23,680 nt of DNA from Bacillota bacterium. GTDB lineage: Bacteria > Bacillota > Clostridia > Acetivibrionales > DTU013. The DNA lies in the NCBI GenBank assembly GCA_023411715.1, contig JAEYOM010000075.1, positions 1 through 23,680 of the forward strand, given 5' to 3'. The notes under the pieces were generated by a model. The model made no database searches. It saw only the letters and a list, made by a program, of their open reading frames with translations, and was not told the DNA's origin. The position numbers were made by a program, and so were the translations under genes. Positions 6,923 through 15,498 of the stretch are shown here, in pieces. Position 1 is the first letter of the stretch. Every line of letters starts with the position of its first letter.

Positions 6923-8074
6923 ATGAAATTTCTCAAAACATTTTTATCGGCAGTGTGTATTTTGTCAATGGCCTTCATATCCTCCGGCTGCTGGAATTAC
7001 AGGGAGGTAGAAAGCCTTGCTGTTGTATCGGGTATGGCATTTGACAAAAATGGCGGTAAGTATTCAGTCACTTTTGAAATAATCAACGTCACAGGCGGCA
7101 GGGATTCCAAAACGAATACCAAGCTCGTAACTTCAGAAGGGGTCACGATATTCGACGCCGTGCGAAAAACCATTAAAACAGCCGGTAAAAAGCTGTACTT
7201 CAGTCATGCCGAAGTTATAATCATTAGCTCCGAAGTGGCAAAAGCCGGAGTGATCCCTGTAATGGACTGGGTTCTCAGAGACACAGAACCAAGGAATACA
7301 ATTCACATTTTGATTTCAAAAGAAAGATCGGCGAAAGAAATATTGAAGCGTCAACCGATAACTGCAGATATTCTATCTTTTGAACTTAATGAAATGATTA
7401 AATCTGAAAAAAGCCTTGCCTACGCAATCGATACCGAGGAATGGCAATTCGTCGAGGATTTGGCTGAGACGGGTATTTCCGCTACTTTGCCGACTGTAGA
7501 CCTGACAATGGACGATAATAAGCTGACCCCTGAAATTACCGGAACCGGCATTTTTAAAGAAGATAGGCTGGTCGGACTCCTTGACGGCGAAGAAACAAAA
7601 ACCATGCTGTTTATCAAAGATAAAATTAAAGGCGGGCTACTGGTTAAAAAGGAATATGGAAACAACTCGGTAACCGGTGTTGCGCTTGATATATATAAAA
7701 ATAAAACAAAATTAAAGCCCCGTTTTTCCAATGGAAAGTTTACTATAGAGATAAACACAAGCACAGATGTATCTCTTAATGAAAACGGAGGCAGGGAAAA
7801 TTATATAGACGAACCGGCACGAACAAAGCTAAAAACCGATTTTGAAGCAATGCTGGAAAATAACATTAAAAATCTGGTTAAAAAGACACAGGAGCAGTAT
7901 GGCTGCGATATATTCGGATTCGGAAAGCTTGTAAAACTGAATATGCCCGATCTGTGGAAGCAAACAGAACACCATTGGAATGAATTATATAAAAATGTCG
8001 AAGTCGATGTGCATTCAACAATAAATATAAAAGACAGCGCTTTCCAGAGAAAGCCGATAAAAACAGGTGACTGA
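6923..8074 (+). CDS. Spore germination receptor C subunit, Ger(x)C lipoprotein
   Basis: 383 residues. The signal peptide ends in the lipobox SSGC (Cys23), followed by the family-typical WNYREVESLAVVSGMAFDK. LVTSEGVTIFDAVRKTI and FSHAEVIIIS are further Ger(x)C marks, and the C-terminal part (about 200-370) matches the conserved domain with NIKNLVKKTQEQYGCDIFGF. The protein is probably lipid-anchored on the outer face of the inner spore membrane as the C subunit of the receptor. It lies 5 bases after the A subunit and overlaps the next start by one base (TGATG), so the operon link is strong. The ribosome site before the ATG is weak (AATAGAG), suggesting translational coupling to the A gene. Confidence 0.95.
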   Translation: MKFLKTFLSAVCILSMAFISSGCWNYREVESLAVVSGMAFDKNGGKYSVTFEIINVTGGRDSKTNTKLVTSEGVTIFDAVRKTIKTAGKKLYFSHAEVIIISSEVAKAGVIPVMDWVLRDTEPRNTIHILISKERSAKEILKRQPITADILSFELNEMIKSEKSLAYAIDTEEWQFVEDLAETGISATLPTVDLTMDDNKLTPEITGTGIFKEDRLVGLLDGEETKTMLFIKDKIKGGLLVKKEYGNNSVTGVALDIYKNKTKLKPRFSNGKFTIEINTSTDVSLNENGGRENYIDEPARTKLKTDFEAMLENNIKNLVKKTQEQYGCDIFGFGKLVKLNMPDLWKQTEHHWNELYKNVEVDVHSTINIKDSAFQRKPIKTGD

Positions 8075-8286
8075 TGATGTTGATACTTTGTACGGCAGTC
8101 TATATACTTTTTGTTTTGATCGATGTCATACCGATCATTAGGAGCAAGCAATGGAAGGTATTGACCATATACTCGATATTGATAATTACGTCATTTACGC
8201 TCAGTGTGCTGTTCGAACTTGGCGTAAAACTCCCCAGTCCGTCGTATCCGATAAAAAATATTGTAACCGCGATATTTGGCGAATAA
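8074..8286 (+). CDS. Small two-helix membrane protein of the germination operon (putative D subunit)
   Basis: 70 residues with two hydrophobic segments, about 2-20 (LILCTAVYILFVLIDVIPII) and about 28-50 (LTIYSILIITSFTLSVLFEL), joined by a short basic loop. The start overlaps the stop of the C subunit; a second ATG directly follows at 8077, so the first residue is uncertain. Small two-helix proteins are known in some gerA-type operons (for example the gerUD type in Bacillus megaterium), where a D subunit tunes the receptor. Assigning that role here rests on position, size and topology rather than on a recognised motif. Tight packing between C and B genes supports it being real. Confidence 0.75.
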   Translation: MMLILCTAVYILFVLIDVIPIIRSKQWKVLTIYSILIITSFTLSVLFELGVKLPSPSYPIKNIVTAIFGE

Positions 8287-8308
8287 AAACATATATGAAG
8301 GTGTAAAT

Positions 8309-9415
8309 GTGCAAAAGGAAGTAGTATCAAACAGACAAGGCATAACTATGATGGCGCTGTTTATCATGGGCAGTACGATGCTGCTGGGTATCGGTTCAGA
8401 AGCAAAACAGGATGCCTGGCTTGCTATAATTATTGCCTTTATATTCATTATACCCGTTATGACGATATATGCGAGGATATTGGCACTGTATCCCGGAAAA
8501 AGCCTGTATGAGATCCTGAATGCAGTTTTTGGAAGCATTTTTGGAAGGATTATTGCTCTCTTCTTTATTTGGTATGCATTACATCTTGGCACGTTGATAT
8601 TGAGAAATTTTCAGGTGTTTATAAAGGTGGTTGCATTTCCTGAGACTCCTGAATTTGTGTCTGTCATGCTGATGGGAATTTTATGCATTTGGGCGGTAAA
8701 AGAAGGAATAGAGGTTTTGGGCAGATTCTCGCAGCTTGTTATAATAGTTCTGGCATTTATTATTATTGCTGTAGTAATTCTTGGTATGAAAGACGCTAAA
8801 TTTGATAATTTACGTCCATTTCTTTATAATGGCATTAAACCGGTTATCAGCAGCGCTTTTAATACCTTTTCCTACCCATTTGCCGAAACTGTATTATTTA
8901 TGGCCGCTTTTAGTTTTATGAAAAATAAAAACGATTCATATAGAGTATATTATTTTGCATTGGCAATAGGGGTGTTCTTTACTTTACTGGTAACTGTCCG
9001 AAACATTCTTGTTTTAGGAGCAAACTTAACCGATCAGGTTTATTTCCCCTCATATACAGCAGTAAGTTTGATAACTATCGGCGAATTTCTGCAGCGCATA
9101 GAGGTAACAGTATCTGTCGTGCTGCTTTTTGCAGGATTTGTCAAGGTAAGCGTATGCCTGCTGGCAGCGGCCAAAGGGGTCGACTACCTTTTTAAAATCG
9201 GTAATTACAGACAAATCGTTGCCCCGGTTGGACTTTTAATGATGGTAGTATCCTGCTTTATTTTTCAAAACATCATGGATATGCAGGAATTTGCTTTTAA
9301 GATCTACAAGTATTATGCATTCTCGTTTCAAGTGATATTGCCTGTCATCATATGGATCGGCGCCGAAATCAAGGCAAAGCAGGACAAGAAGAGATCCGAA
9401 TGCAATAGAAGTTAA
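8309..9415 (+). CDS. Spore germination receptor B subunit (GerAB/GerKB, APC-type permease fold)
   Basis: About 368 residues with roughly ten membrane helices, matching the spore permease family (LGIGSEAKQDAWLAIIIAF, YPGKSLYEILNAVFG, RNILVLGANLTDQVYFPSY, RIEVTVSVVLLFAGFVK). The B subunit is the membrane component thought to bind the germinant. I choose the GTG at 8309 because GAAGGTG lies 5-6 bases upstream and the protein then begins like its relatives (MQKEVVSNRQGITMMAL). An in-frame TTG at 8276 would overlap the previous gene and lacks a ribosome site. It closes the germination operon; gene order here is A, C, small protein, B. No obvious strong terminator follows. Confidence 0.94.
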   Translation: MQKEVVSNRQGITMMALFIMGSTMLLGIGSEAKQDAWLAIIIAFIFIIPVMTIYARILALYPGKSLYEILNAVFGSIFGRIIALFFIWYALHLGTLILRNFQVFIKVVAFPETPEFVSVMLMGILCIWAVKEGIEVLGRFSQLVIIVLAFIIIAVVILGMKDAKFDNLRPFLYNGIKPVISSAFNTFSYPFAETVLFMAAFSFMKNKNDSYRVYYFALAIGVFFTLLVTVRNILVLGANLTDQVYFPSYTAVSLITIGEFLQRIEVTVSVVLLFAGFVKVSVCLLAAAKGVDYLFKIGNYRQIVAPVGLLMMVVSCFIFQNIMDMQEFAFKIYKYYAFSFQVILPVIIWIGAEIKAKQDKKRSECNRS

Positions 9416-9455
9416 TTATTGCCGATTATAGAAAAACCAGTGCGTATATGGAATA

Positions 9456-9482
9456 TGGAGATTGGCAGAAATACCAACTCCA
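9456..9482 (+). terminator. Weak hairpin after the germination operon
   Basis: TGGAG-A-TTGG (9456-9465) can pair with CCAACTCCA (9474-9482) with one bulged base. No T-run follows, so it is a poor intrinsic terminator. It may mark the operon's 3' end. Confidence 0.3.
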
Positions 9483-9501
9483 AATTGCGAAATAATTCAC
9501 C

Positions 9502-9530
9502 TTGGAGAAGCTTCCGGAAAGTTATATAAC
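9502..9530 (+). promoter_or_regulatory. Candidate promoter of the YesM/YesN two-component operon
   Basis: TTGGAG (9502-9507) and TATAAC (9525-9530), 17 bp apart, lie just before the sensor kinase gene. Each hexamer matches sigma-A consensus at four or five positions. The expected start would be close to 9537, leaving a very short leader. Confidence 0.55.
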
Positions 9531-9551
9531 TAAACTATTACCGTACTATAA

Positions 9552-11372
9552 TTGGTAGTTAAGGGGGCTTTTCTCATACAAAAGCCGAATAGGTTCGGAA
9601 AAAAAGTGACCGGCTTTTTTCAAAAACGGACGGCCAGCCTTAAAATCAGCACAAAGATAATGCTGTTCTATTTTCTGCTGTTCATGTTCACTATCCTGGT
9701 CAGCAGCTTCCTCTATCAGAATATATATTCCGGCATAATATCGGGCAAGGTCAGCGAAATGTCCGTGCAAACCCTTTATTCCATCAGCGCGAACATAGAC
9801 TCGGTCGTCGAAAACGCTGACAATTATTCAAAAACGATCTTTACGAACGATTACCTTCAGAACATGCTGAAAAACGCAAAGCCTTACATAGACCTGATCG
9901 CACAGAACAAGGTCAGGGCATATCTCATAAAGCTTACGGAAACCATACCCAGCATCACTTCGGTATATCTGTTCGATAATTACGGTAATCGCTTATCGAT
10001 GGACAAACAGCAGATAAAGATCCTCGCGACTGATAAAATTAATCTGGCCCCGTGGTACAGGGCTGTAAGGGAAAGCAGAGGTTATTACATTCTGAGGCTC
10101 AATGCCGGTGGGATCTTTGAAAAAGCGCCCGGGGGCAATTACATTTCTCTGATCCGGGTCGTCAATGATCTGCAGGATCAGCGCCCCATCGGTATCCTGG
10201 TAATGAACCTGCCTGAAAAGTCCTTTATCAATACATACAAGGATCTCGTCAGCAAATACGGGATGCAGGTCATTCTGCTCGATGAAAACAACGAGAAGAT
10301 CATAGATACCGGCAGTTCCGAATTCGACGGCATGATAGCCGGGATGATCACAGACCGGGAATACAACACCGGTGTGGTGAAGATCAACAGGCAGGAATAT
10401 CTGGTTTCATACCTTAAAACAAAGTACAACTGGAAGATCATAAGCATCGCCCCGTTCAGCGAATTATCCAGGGAGTCGAGCATTTTCAGCCTTATAGCCT
10501 TTATTGTAATCGTTTTGAACAGCATCCTGCTTTTCATGGGATCCATCTTCATCTCGAGGCTCATTACAAACCCTGTCAAGAAGCTCCTGAAAGCAATGAA
10601 AGGCATTGAAAAAAACGAATTCGGCACGGTGGATCTGAAAATGGGCAGCAGCGAGTTCGAAAAGCTTCAGGACGGCTACAACAGGATGGTCATTGAAATA
10701 CAGAAGCTGATAGGAAAGATTCTGGAAGAGCAGAAAATCAAGCGGAAGGCGGAACTGGATGTACTCCAGGCCCAGATCAAGCCGCATTTCCTGTACAACA
10801 CCTTTGACGCGATAAGCTTTCTGGCCCTGGAAGGCAGGAGCGACGAAGTATATACGATAATGAAAGCCCTCGGAAGTTACTACAGGACCAGCCTCAATAA
10901 AGGCAGCGAGGTTATAACCGTAGGGGAGGAAATCGATGTTGTCAGGAATTATCTCACGATACAGAAAATAAGGTATGGTGACATACTCACCGACAGCTAT
11001 GAAATCGAAACCGGTATCGAAAAAACAAGGATATTGAAGCTCGTCCTCCAGCCGCTGGTGGAGAACGCCCTGTATCACGGCATCAAGCCCAGGGGGGAGC
11101 CGGGACATATAAGCGTGTCGGCAGCAAGACAGGACGGATTTGTCAAATTGACCGTCAGCGATAACGGCGTTGGCATGACTGAGGACAATATCCATAAGAT
11201 ATTCGAAGGAGTAAAGCCCGGTGAAGAAACGAACTTCGGAATGAGGGGAACGATCGAGCGGCTCCGTATTTTTTACGGTATCGAAAACGTATTATCCATA
11301 AAAAGCGAGCCCGGCATCGGGACGGAAGTTGCGCTGACCATACCGGCGGAAAGGCAGGATCAGGCGAAATGA
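9552..11372 (+). CDS. YesM-type sensor histidine kinase
   Basis: About 600 residues. The order is a short cytoplasmic tail; membrane segment about 37-60 (MLFYFLLFMFTILVSSF); an extracellular sensing domain to about 310; a second membrane segment (FSLIAFIVIVLNSILLFMG); a HAMP linker; then the His_kinase (PF06580) module. The phosphoacceptor is probably His412 in QIKPHFLYNTFD. The ATPase domain has PLVENALYHGIKP (N box), DNGVGM (G1) and GIGTEVALTIP (G2). Family members sense extracellular carbohydrates or signals and phosphorylate a YesN partner. The start is uncertain: the TTG at 9552 has no ribosome site. A strong AAGGGGG at 9561-9567 lies 8 bases before an ATA codon at 9576, and a GTG at 9606 is another option. 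Its end overlaps the regulator gene by ATGA. Confidence 0.92.
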   Translation: MVVKGAFLIQKPNRFGKKVTGFFQKRTASLKISTKIMLFYFLLFMFTILVSSFLYQNIYSGIISGKVSEMSVQTLYSISANIDSVVENADNYSKTIFTNDYLQNMLKNAKPYIDLIAQNKVRAYLIKLTETIPSITSVYLFDNYGNRLSMDKQQIKILATDKINLAPWYRAVRESRGYYILRLNAGGIFEKAPGGNYISLIRVVNDLQDQRPIGILVMNLPEKSFINTYKDLVSKYGMQVILLDENNEKIIDTGSSEFDGMIAGMITDREYNTGVVKINRQEYLVSYLKTKYNWKIISIAPFSELSRESSIFSLIAFIVIVLNSILLFMGSIFISRLITNPVKKLLKAMKGIEKNEFGTVDLKMGSSEFEKLQDGYNRMVIEIQKLIGKILEEQKIKRKAELDVLQAQIKPHFLYNTFDAISFLALEGRSDEVYTIMKALGSYYRTSLNKGSEVITVGEEIDVVRNYLTIQKIRYGDILTDSYEIETGIEKTRILKLVLQPLVENALYHGIKPRGEPGHISVSAARQDGFVKLTVSDNGVGMTEDNIHKIFEGVKPGEETNFGMRGTIERLRIFYGIENVLSIKSEPGIGTEVALTIPAERQDQAK

Positions 11373-12982
11373 ACGATGGTTTGCTAAGGGTGCTGATAGT
11401 AGATGACGAATATATGGTGCGCGGCCTTCTTAAAAGGTGCCTCGACTGGAAAGAGATCGGAATGGAAATCATCGGCGAAGCCTCCGGCGCACAGGAGGCG
11501 CTGGAGCTCACTGACAGGCTCAACCCTGACATTATATTCACGGACATATGCATGCCCTACATAGACGGTATCGAGCTAAGCAGGCTGATATTCGAGAAAT
11601 ATCCGAATATAAAGATAGTGATACTTACAGGCTATGAGGAATTCGAGTACGCAAAAAAGAGCCTGAAGCTCGGGATAGCCGACTTCCTGCTGAAACCGAT
11701 AAATGATGATGAAATAAGGAAATCCGCCCTCGATATAAAGAAAAAAATCGAAGCCGAAAGGTCCCACTCCAACGAATACAACAGGCTGAAAACTCTGCTT
11801 GAGGAAAGCCGGCCCTATCTGAAGGAGAAATTCCTGAATGAATTCATACGCGGAGATATGCCTGAAGCTGAAGTATCTGAAAAGCTGGCCTATTTCGAGC
11901 TGAATTTCGGTTCCGACACCTTCCAGGCAGCTTTTCTTGAAGCTGACCGGCCGCACGGAGATATCGCTCCGGGCGCCGAGGAAAAGCTTATACTTCGGCT
12001 TCAGTGCATGGAGGAGGTCAGGCTTTTTTTCAGGAACGACCCATATATTACGGTATTCTTTGACAACAATCAAAGGATAACTGTATTAAATACTGCTGCC
12101 GATATCGATTTTATCGAGTGCTGCGAGTCCTTGAGGATCATGCTGGCAAATAAAATAAAGTGCGCGGCTACAATCGGGATAGGCAACCCCTCCAAAGGGC
12201 CCGGAAACATACGGCAAACCTGCAGGGAGGCTTTTTATGCATTGAATTACGGCGCGGTCCTGGGAAAAAATCAGGTGATCAGCTACAGTGTCATAGATCT
12301 TTCTCAAAAAAAGCCGCTCCATCTGAATGGCAGAATGCCCGAGGAATTCGAGTTTTGCATAAAAGCAGGATTTACCGGGAAAGCCCTGGAGCTTTTCTGC
12401 GCCTCGTGCGATGTTATCAGCACCGACATGTCGGACGCGGCCGAAGCATTGCGGATAGTGTCCTCCAATACCATATCCGTGATATTATCCGTCATCAATG
12501 AGACAGGCCTAAGGATAAGCGACGTCTTCGAGAATGACGGAGAGCCTTTCAAGCAAGTTTTCAGGATAGATACGCTGCCTGAAATGAAGGAGTACATATC
12601 TTTCGTCATCTGCAAGACTACGGGCCTTATTGAAAAACTCAAGACAAAAAAAGTGAACAAGACCATCGCCGATATAAAGGAATATATAAACGCCAACATT
12701 TCAGCAGACGGCCTCTACCCCGCCTCCATCGCCGGGAAGTTCTACCTGAATCCCAGCTATCTGAGCCGCATGTTCAAGCAGGAGACGGGACAAACACTGA
12801 CCGAATACATTACAAAAGCAAGGATGGACCTGGCTGTCACTCTCCTCGGCCAAACAGATTTAAAAGCGTACGAGATCGCCGAAAGGATCGGGATACAGGA
12901 TCCGCATTATTTTAGCATCTGCTTTAAAAAGTACACGGGTATGTCAGTCAACGACTACAGGAAATCGACCGGCAATTCGTAA
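11369..12982 (+). CDS. YesN-type response regulator with AraC DNA-binding domain
   Basis: 537 residues. Residues about 5-125 are a receiver domain (LRVLIVDDEYMVRGLL; phosphoacceptor Asp59 in IIFTDICMPYIDG; Lys in LLKPIND). A middle region of about 300 residues has no clear motif, as is usual for YesN proteins. Residues 434-537 are an AraC/XylS domain with two helix-turn-helix units: IAGKFYLNPSYLSRMFKQ, and AYEIAERIGIQDPHYFSICF with KKYTGMSVNDYR. The ATGA overlap with the kinase shows a coupled pair. The natural targets are the solute-binding protein and permease genes that start 100 bp downstream; direct repeats in that gap are candidate binding sites. Pairing is confident; the signal is unknown. 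Confidence 0.95.
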   Translation: MNDGLLRVLIVDDEYMVRGLLKRCLDWKEIGMEIIGEASGAQEALELTDRLNPDIIFTDICMPYIDGIELSRLIFEKYPNIKIVILTGYEEFEYAKKSLKLGIADFLLKPINDDEIRKSALDIKKKIEAERSHSNEYNRLKTLLEESRPYLKEKFLNEFIRGDMPEAEVSEKLAYFELNFGSDTFQAAFLEADRPHGDIAPGAEEKLILRLQCMEEVRLFFRNDPYITVFFDNNQRITVLNTAADIDFIECCESLRIMLANKIKCAATIGIGNPSKGPGNIRQTCREAFYALNYGAVLGKNQVISYSVIDLSQKKPLHLNGRMPEEFEFCIKAGFTGKALELFCASCDVISTDMSDAAEALRIVSSNTISVILSVINETGLRISDVFENDGEPFKQVFRIDTLPEMKEYISFVICKTTGLIEKLKTKKVNKTIADIKEYINANISADGLYPASIAGKFYLNPSYLSRMFKQETGQTLTEYITKARMDLAVTLLGQTDLKAYEIAERIGIQDPHYFSICFKKYTGMSVNDYRKSTGNS

Positions 12983-12999
12983 AAATAGTTACAATTCGT
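12973..12999. promoter_or_regulatory. Direct repeats, candidate YesN/AraC-type operator
   Basis: CAATTCGT occurs at 12973-12980 and again at 12992-12999, 19 bp apart. A T/A-rich TAAAA run follows each copy. AraC-family regulators usually bind two direct half-sites about two helical turns apart. The first copy overlaps the regulator's own stop codon. It lies upstream of the solute-binding protein gene, where activation would be expected. Confidence 0.4.
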
Positions 13000-13041
13000 G
13001 TAAAACAAATGAATTTTCTTAACGCTGCCCATATTTTACTA

Positions 13042-13068
13042 TTTAATCAGATATCATATCTGATTAAA
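13042..13068. promoter_or_regulatory. Perfect 27-bp palindrome abutting the solute-binding protein ribosome site
   Basis: Arms TTTAATCAGATAT and ATATCTGATTAAA (13 bp each) flank a single C at 13055. The right arm runs directly into the ribosome site AAAAGGAGG (13066-13074). It could be a dimer operator (LacI- or GntR-like in symmetry) or an mRNA hairpin limiting access to the ribosome site. No T-run follows in either direction, so it is not a typical terminator. Confidence 0.7.
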
Positions 13069-13081
13069 AGGAGGATTATTT

Positions 13082-14446
13082 ATGAAAAAGAGAATTATGA
13101 CAGCTATCAGCGCCCTGTTGATCGCAGTGATGGTCCTTGGCCTGGCTGCCTGCGGGTCCGGGAATGACAAGACGGCAGGCGCCGGCACACAGGCGGAATC
13201 AACTGCAGCTGCCGTCGCGGAAACGACCGCTGTCGAGGCGGGAGAACCGGCGTCAGAACCGGCAAAGCCCGTATCTCTGAAGCTCTGGCACATGTTCGTA
13301 TCTGACGGAGACGGCAATAAGAAGCCCTTCGAAGCCGTCCTGAAGCATGCGGGTGAGCAGCTTACCGACGTCAAGCTCGAAGTCGACGGTGTAGACAATG
13401 AATCGTACAAGACTAAAATAAAGACCGCTGTTGCCGCAAATGACGCCCCGGATATATTCTTCACCTGGGCAGCCGGTTTTTCCAAGCCTTTCGTGGATTC
13501 GGGAAAGGTACTCTGCCTCGATGAATATATGGGCGACATAAAAGATAAGCTTCTCCCCGGCATCACCACGAACATGACCTACAACGGCAAGGTATACGGC
13601 CTGCCATTCCAGATGCAGTGCGGAGCGCTGTTCTGCAACAAGGAGCTGTTCGACAACAACGGCATAAAGATACCTGAAACATACGAGGAACTGCTGGCGG
13701 CCGTCAAGGCGTTCAATGCCAAGGGTATCACGCCTATGACCTGCGGCGCCGGTGATAAATGGCCCGCCATGTGGTATTACGACATAATAGCGCTGCGTAC
13801 GGCAGGCGCACAGCTCTGCAATGACGCTCTCAACAAGAAGGCACCCTTCAGTTCGCCCGAATTCACAGAAGCCGCAGCCAAGCTTGACGAATTGTCAAAA
13901 GCGGGAGCTTTCGGGAAGAACGCTTTGGGAACTACCTGGGACGAATCGCAGATCGCATTCGCAGAGGGCAAGGCAGCCATGATCTATAACGGCAACTGGG
14001 TCGCAGGACTTGCTGAAGGCGAGACCTCCAAGGTAAAGGGCAAGGTGGTTGCAGTGAAATTCCCGCTGATCAGCGGCGGCAAAGGCACCATTACCGAATA
14101 CTTCGGCGGCTCGGGAGACGGCTTCATGATCAGCGCCAACACCGTTGACAAGGAAAAAGCCGTCAAGACCGTCAAGTTCATCTGTGAAGATATGGCCAAG
14201 GAATCCTATCTTGCAGGTTCGGGCATGCCCGGCTGGAAGGTTGACGTGGATGACTCCAAAGTATCCCCGCTGATCAAGCAGCTTGTGACAATGACAAAGG
14301 ACGCTACCGGCTGGGTCCTCTGGTGGGATGTATTCCTTGAGGGCGCGGACGCCGATACCCATAAGAATCTTGCAACTGAAGTGCTTGCAGGAACCAGGAC
14401 TCCGGAGGAGTACTCGGCGGAAATGCAAAAGCTGAGCGAGAAATAG
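13082..14446 (+). CDS. Sugar ABC transporter solute-binding lipoprotein (family 1)
   Basis: 454 residues. The lipoprotein signal peptide ends with the lipobox GLAAC (Cys24), followed by an Ala/Glu/Thr/Pro-rich linker to about residue 62. The SBP_bac_1 fold then starts (VSLKLWHMFVSDG). Typical marks are NDAPDIFFTW, YGLPFQMQCGALFCNKELFD and AFAEGKAAMIYNGNWV. It captures a sugar or oligosaccharide outside the cell and delivers it to the two permeases encoded next. It has a strong ribosome site (AAAAGGAGG) preceded by a perfect palindrome, and its GC content and codon use resemble the kinase and regulator genes. A strong hairpin after the stop may keep its transcript more abundant than the permease transcript. 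The ligand cannot be told from sequence; the size suits oligosaccharides. Confidence 0.95.
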   Translation: MKKRIMTAISALLIAVMVLGLAACGSGNDKTAGAGTQAESTAAAVAETTAVEAGEPASEPAKPVSLKLWHMFVSDGDGNKKPFEAVLKHAGEQLTDVKLEVDGVDNESYKTKIKTAVAANDAPDIFFTWAAGFSKPFVDSGKVLCLDEYMGDIKDKLLPGITTNMTYNGKVYGLPFQMQCGALFCNKELFDNNGIKIPETYEELLAAVKAFNAKGITPMTCGAGDKWPAMWYYDIIALRTAGAQLCNDALNKKAPFSSPEFTEAAAKLDELSKAGAFGKNALGTTWDESQIAFAEGKAAMIYNGNWVAGLAEGETSKVKGKVVAVKFPLISGGKGTITEYFGGSGDGFMISANTVDKEKAVKTVKFICEDMAKESYLAGSGMPGWKVDVDDSKVSPLIKQLVTMTKDATGWVLWWDVFLEGADADTHKNLATEVLAGTRTPEEYSAEMQKLSEK

Positions 14447-14464
14447 ACTTTCAACTGTAAAATC

Positions 14465-14490
14465 GGTGGCCGGGGATTTACCCGGCCGCC
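14465..14490 (+). terminator. GC-rich hairpin between solute-binding protein and permease genes
   Basis: GGTGGCCGGG (14465-14474) pairs with CCCGGCCGCC (14481-14490), ten pairs with one G-U, over a 6-base loop. Only a weak T-rich stretch follows (CTTATTTA). It is probably an mRNA stabiliser or partial terminator that lowers permease expression relative to the binding protein, a common arrangement in such operons. Confidence 0.65.
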
Positions 14491-14569
14491 GGCTTATTTA
14501 AAAGTAAATCGCGGTTTTATCATCTGCTCGGCATTTAGTCAAATTAACGCTGAGAGAAGTGGAGACAAA

Positions 14570-15451
14570 ATGGAAAAAGTTCTTGGAGACAAAAAAGCGA
14601 TCTGCATATTCGTGTTGCCGGCACTGCTGGTGTTTTTTTTGATCGTAGTGACGCCGGTCTTCATGTCGGGCTATTACAGCCTGCTCGACTGGGATGGGAT
14701 AGGAAAAAGCACATTTGCGGGCTTCGATAATTATATAAAACTGTTTACCGATTCCACCGGTTTTGCCAAATCGATAGGCAATTCGTTCATTCTGGCCGGG
14801 CTATCGATTTTCATACAGCTACCGGTTGCAATGGTGCTTGCGCTTGTACTCGCACAGGGTATAAAGTGGGAAAACTTTTGCCGTACCGTGTATTTCATAC
14901 CTGTAATCATATCGACCGTTGTAATAGGCCAGCTCTGGAGAAAAGTGTACCATTATGACTACGGGCTGCTGAACGGCCTTTTAAAAGGCATCGGTCTGGA
15001 AAACCTGCAGCAGGAATGGCTGGGCAGTACGGCAACCGCCCTGATGTCAGTTCTGGCGCCTATCATATGGCAGTATATAGGATACCACATGCTGCTTTTC
15101 TATTCAGCAGCGAAATCAGTCCCGGGTGAACTTTACGAGGCCGCGATGCTGGACGGCGCTTCGGGCTTCAAGACGTCGATCCATGTCACGATCCCGCTTA
15201 TCAAGCCTATGATAAACGTATGCGTCACCTTTTCACTGATAGGCTCCCTTAAGGTGTTTGACCTTATTTATGTACTTACGAACGGAGGGCCTGTACATTC
15301 TACGGAGGTCCCGAGTACACTGATGTTTAATACGATATTTGCCAGATACCAGTATGGCTTTGGCAGTTCGATGGCCATATTTATTATAGCCGAGTGTCTT
15401 CTGCTCACTGTTATGATACAGAGACTGTTCAGATCGGATAATACAGCTTGA
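14570..15451 (+). CDS. Sugar ABC transporter permease, MalF/UgpA type
   Basis: 293 residues with about six membrane helices, starting FVLPALLVFFLIVVTPV. The cytoplasmic EAA loop, EAAMLDGASGFKTSIHVTIP (about residues 190-209), contacts the ATPase. FDLIYVLTNGGP is also typical of the family. The ribosome site is GGAG before ACAAAATG. With the next gene it forms the membrane channel for the sugar delivered by the upstream binding protein. The gap to the binding-protein gene is 123 bp and includes a hairpin; the gap to the second permease is short. No ATP-binding subunit gene is present in the window. Confidence 0.95.
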   Translation: MEKVLGDKKAICIFVLPALLVFFLIVVTPVFMSGYYSLLDWDGIGKSTFAGFDNYIKLFTDSTGFAKSIGNSFILAGLSIFIQLPVAMVLALVLAQGIKWENFCRTVYFIPVIISTVVIGQLWRKVYHYDYGLLNGLLKGIGLENLQQEWLGSTATALMSVLAPIIWQYIGYHMLLFYSAAKSVPGELYEAAMLDGASGFKTSIHVTIPLIKPMINVCVTFSLIGSLKVFDLIYVLTNGGPVHSTEVPSTLMFNTIFARYQYGFGSSMAIFIIAECLLLTVMIQRLFRSDNTA

Positions 15452-15498
15452 TGCGGCACGGACAATGCAGTTGATTAATGCAGCAAGGAAGGATCGTT

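Noticed and set aside
10464..11195. 243-codon minus-strand open frame inside the sensor kinase gene
   Set aside because: Antisense shadow of the kinase coding sequence; the sense frame has clear catalytic motifs and this one shows none.
13895..14428. 177-codon minus-strand open frame
   Set aside because: Shadow of the solute-binding protein gene, with no ribosome site or domain.
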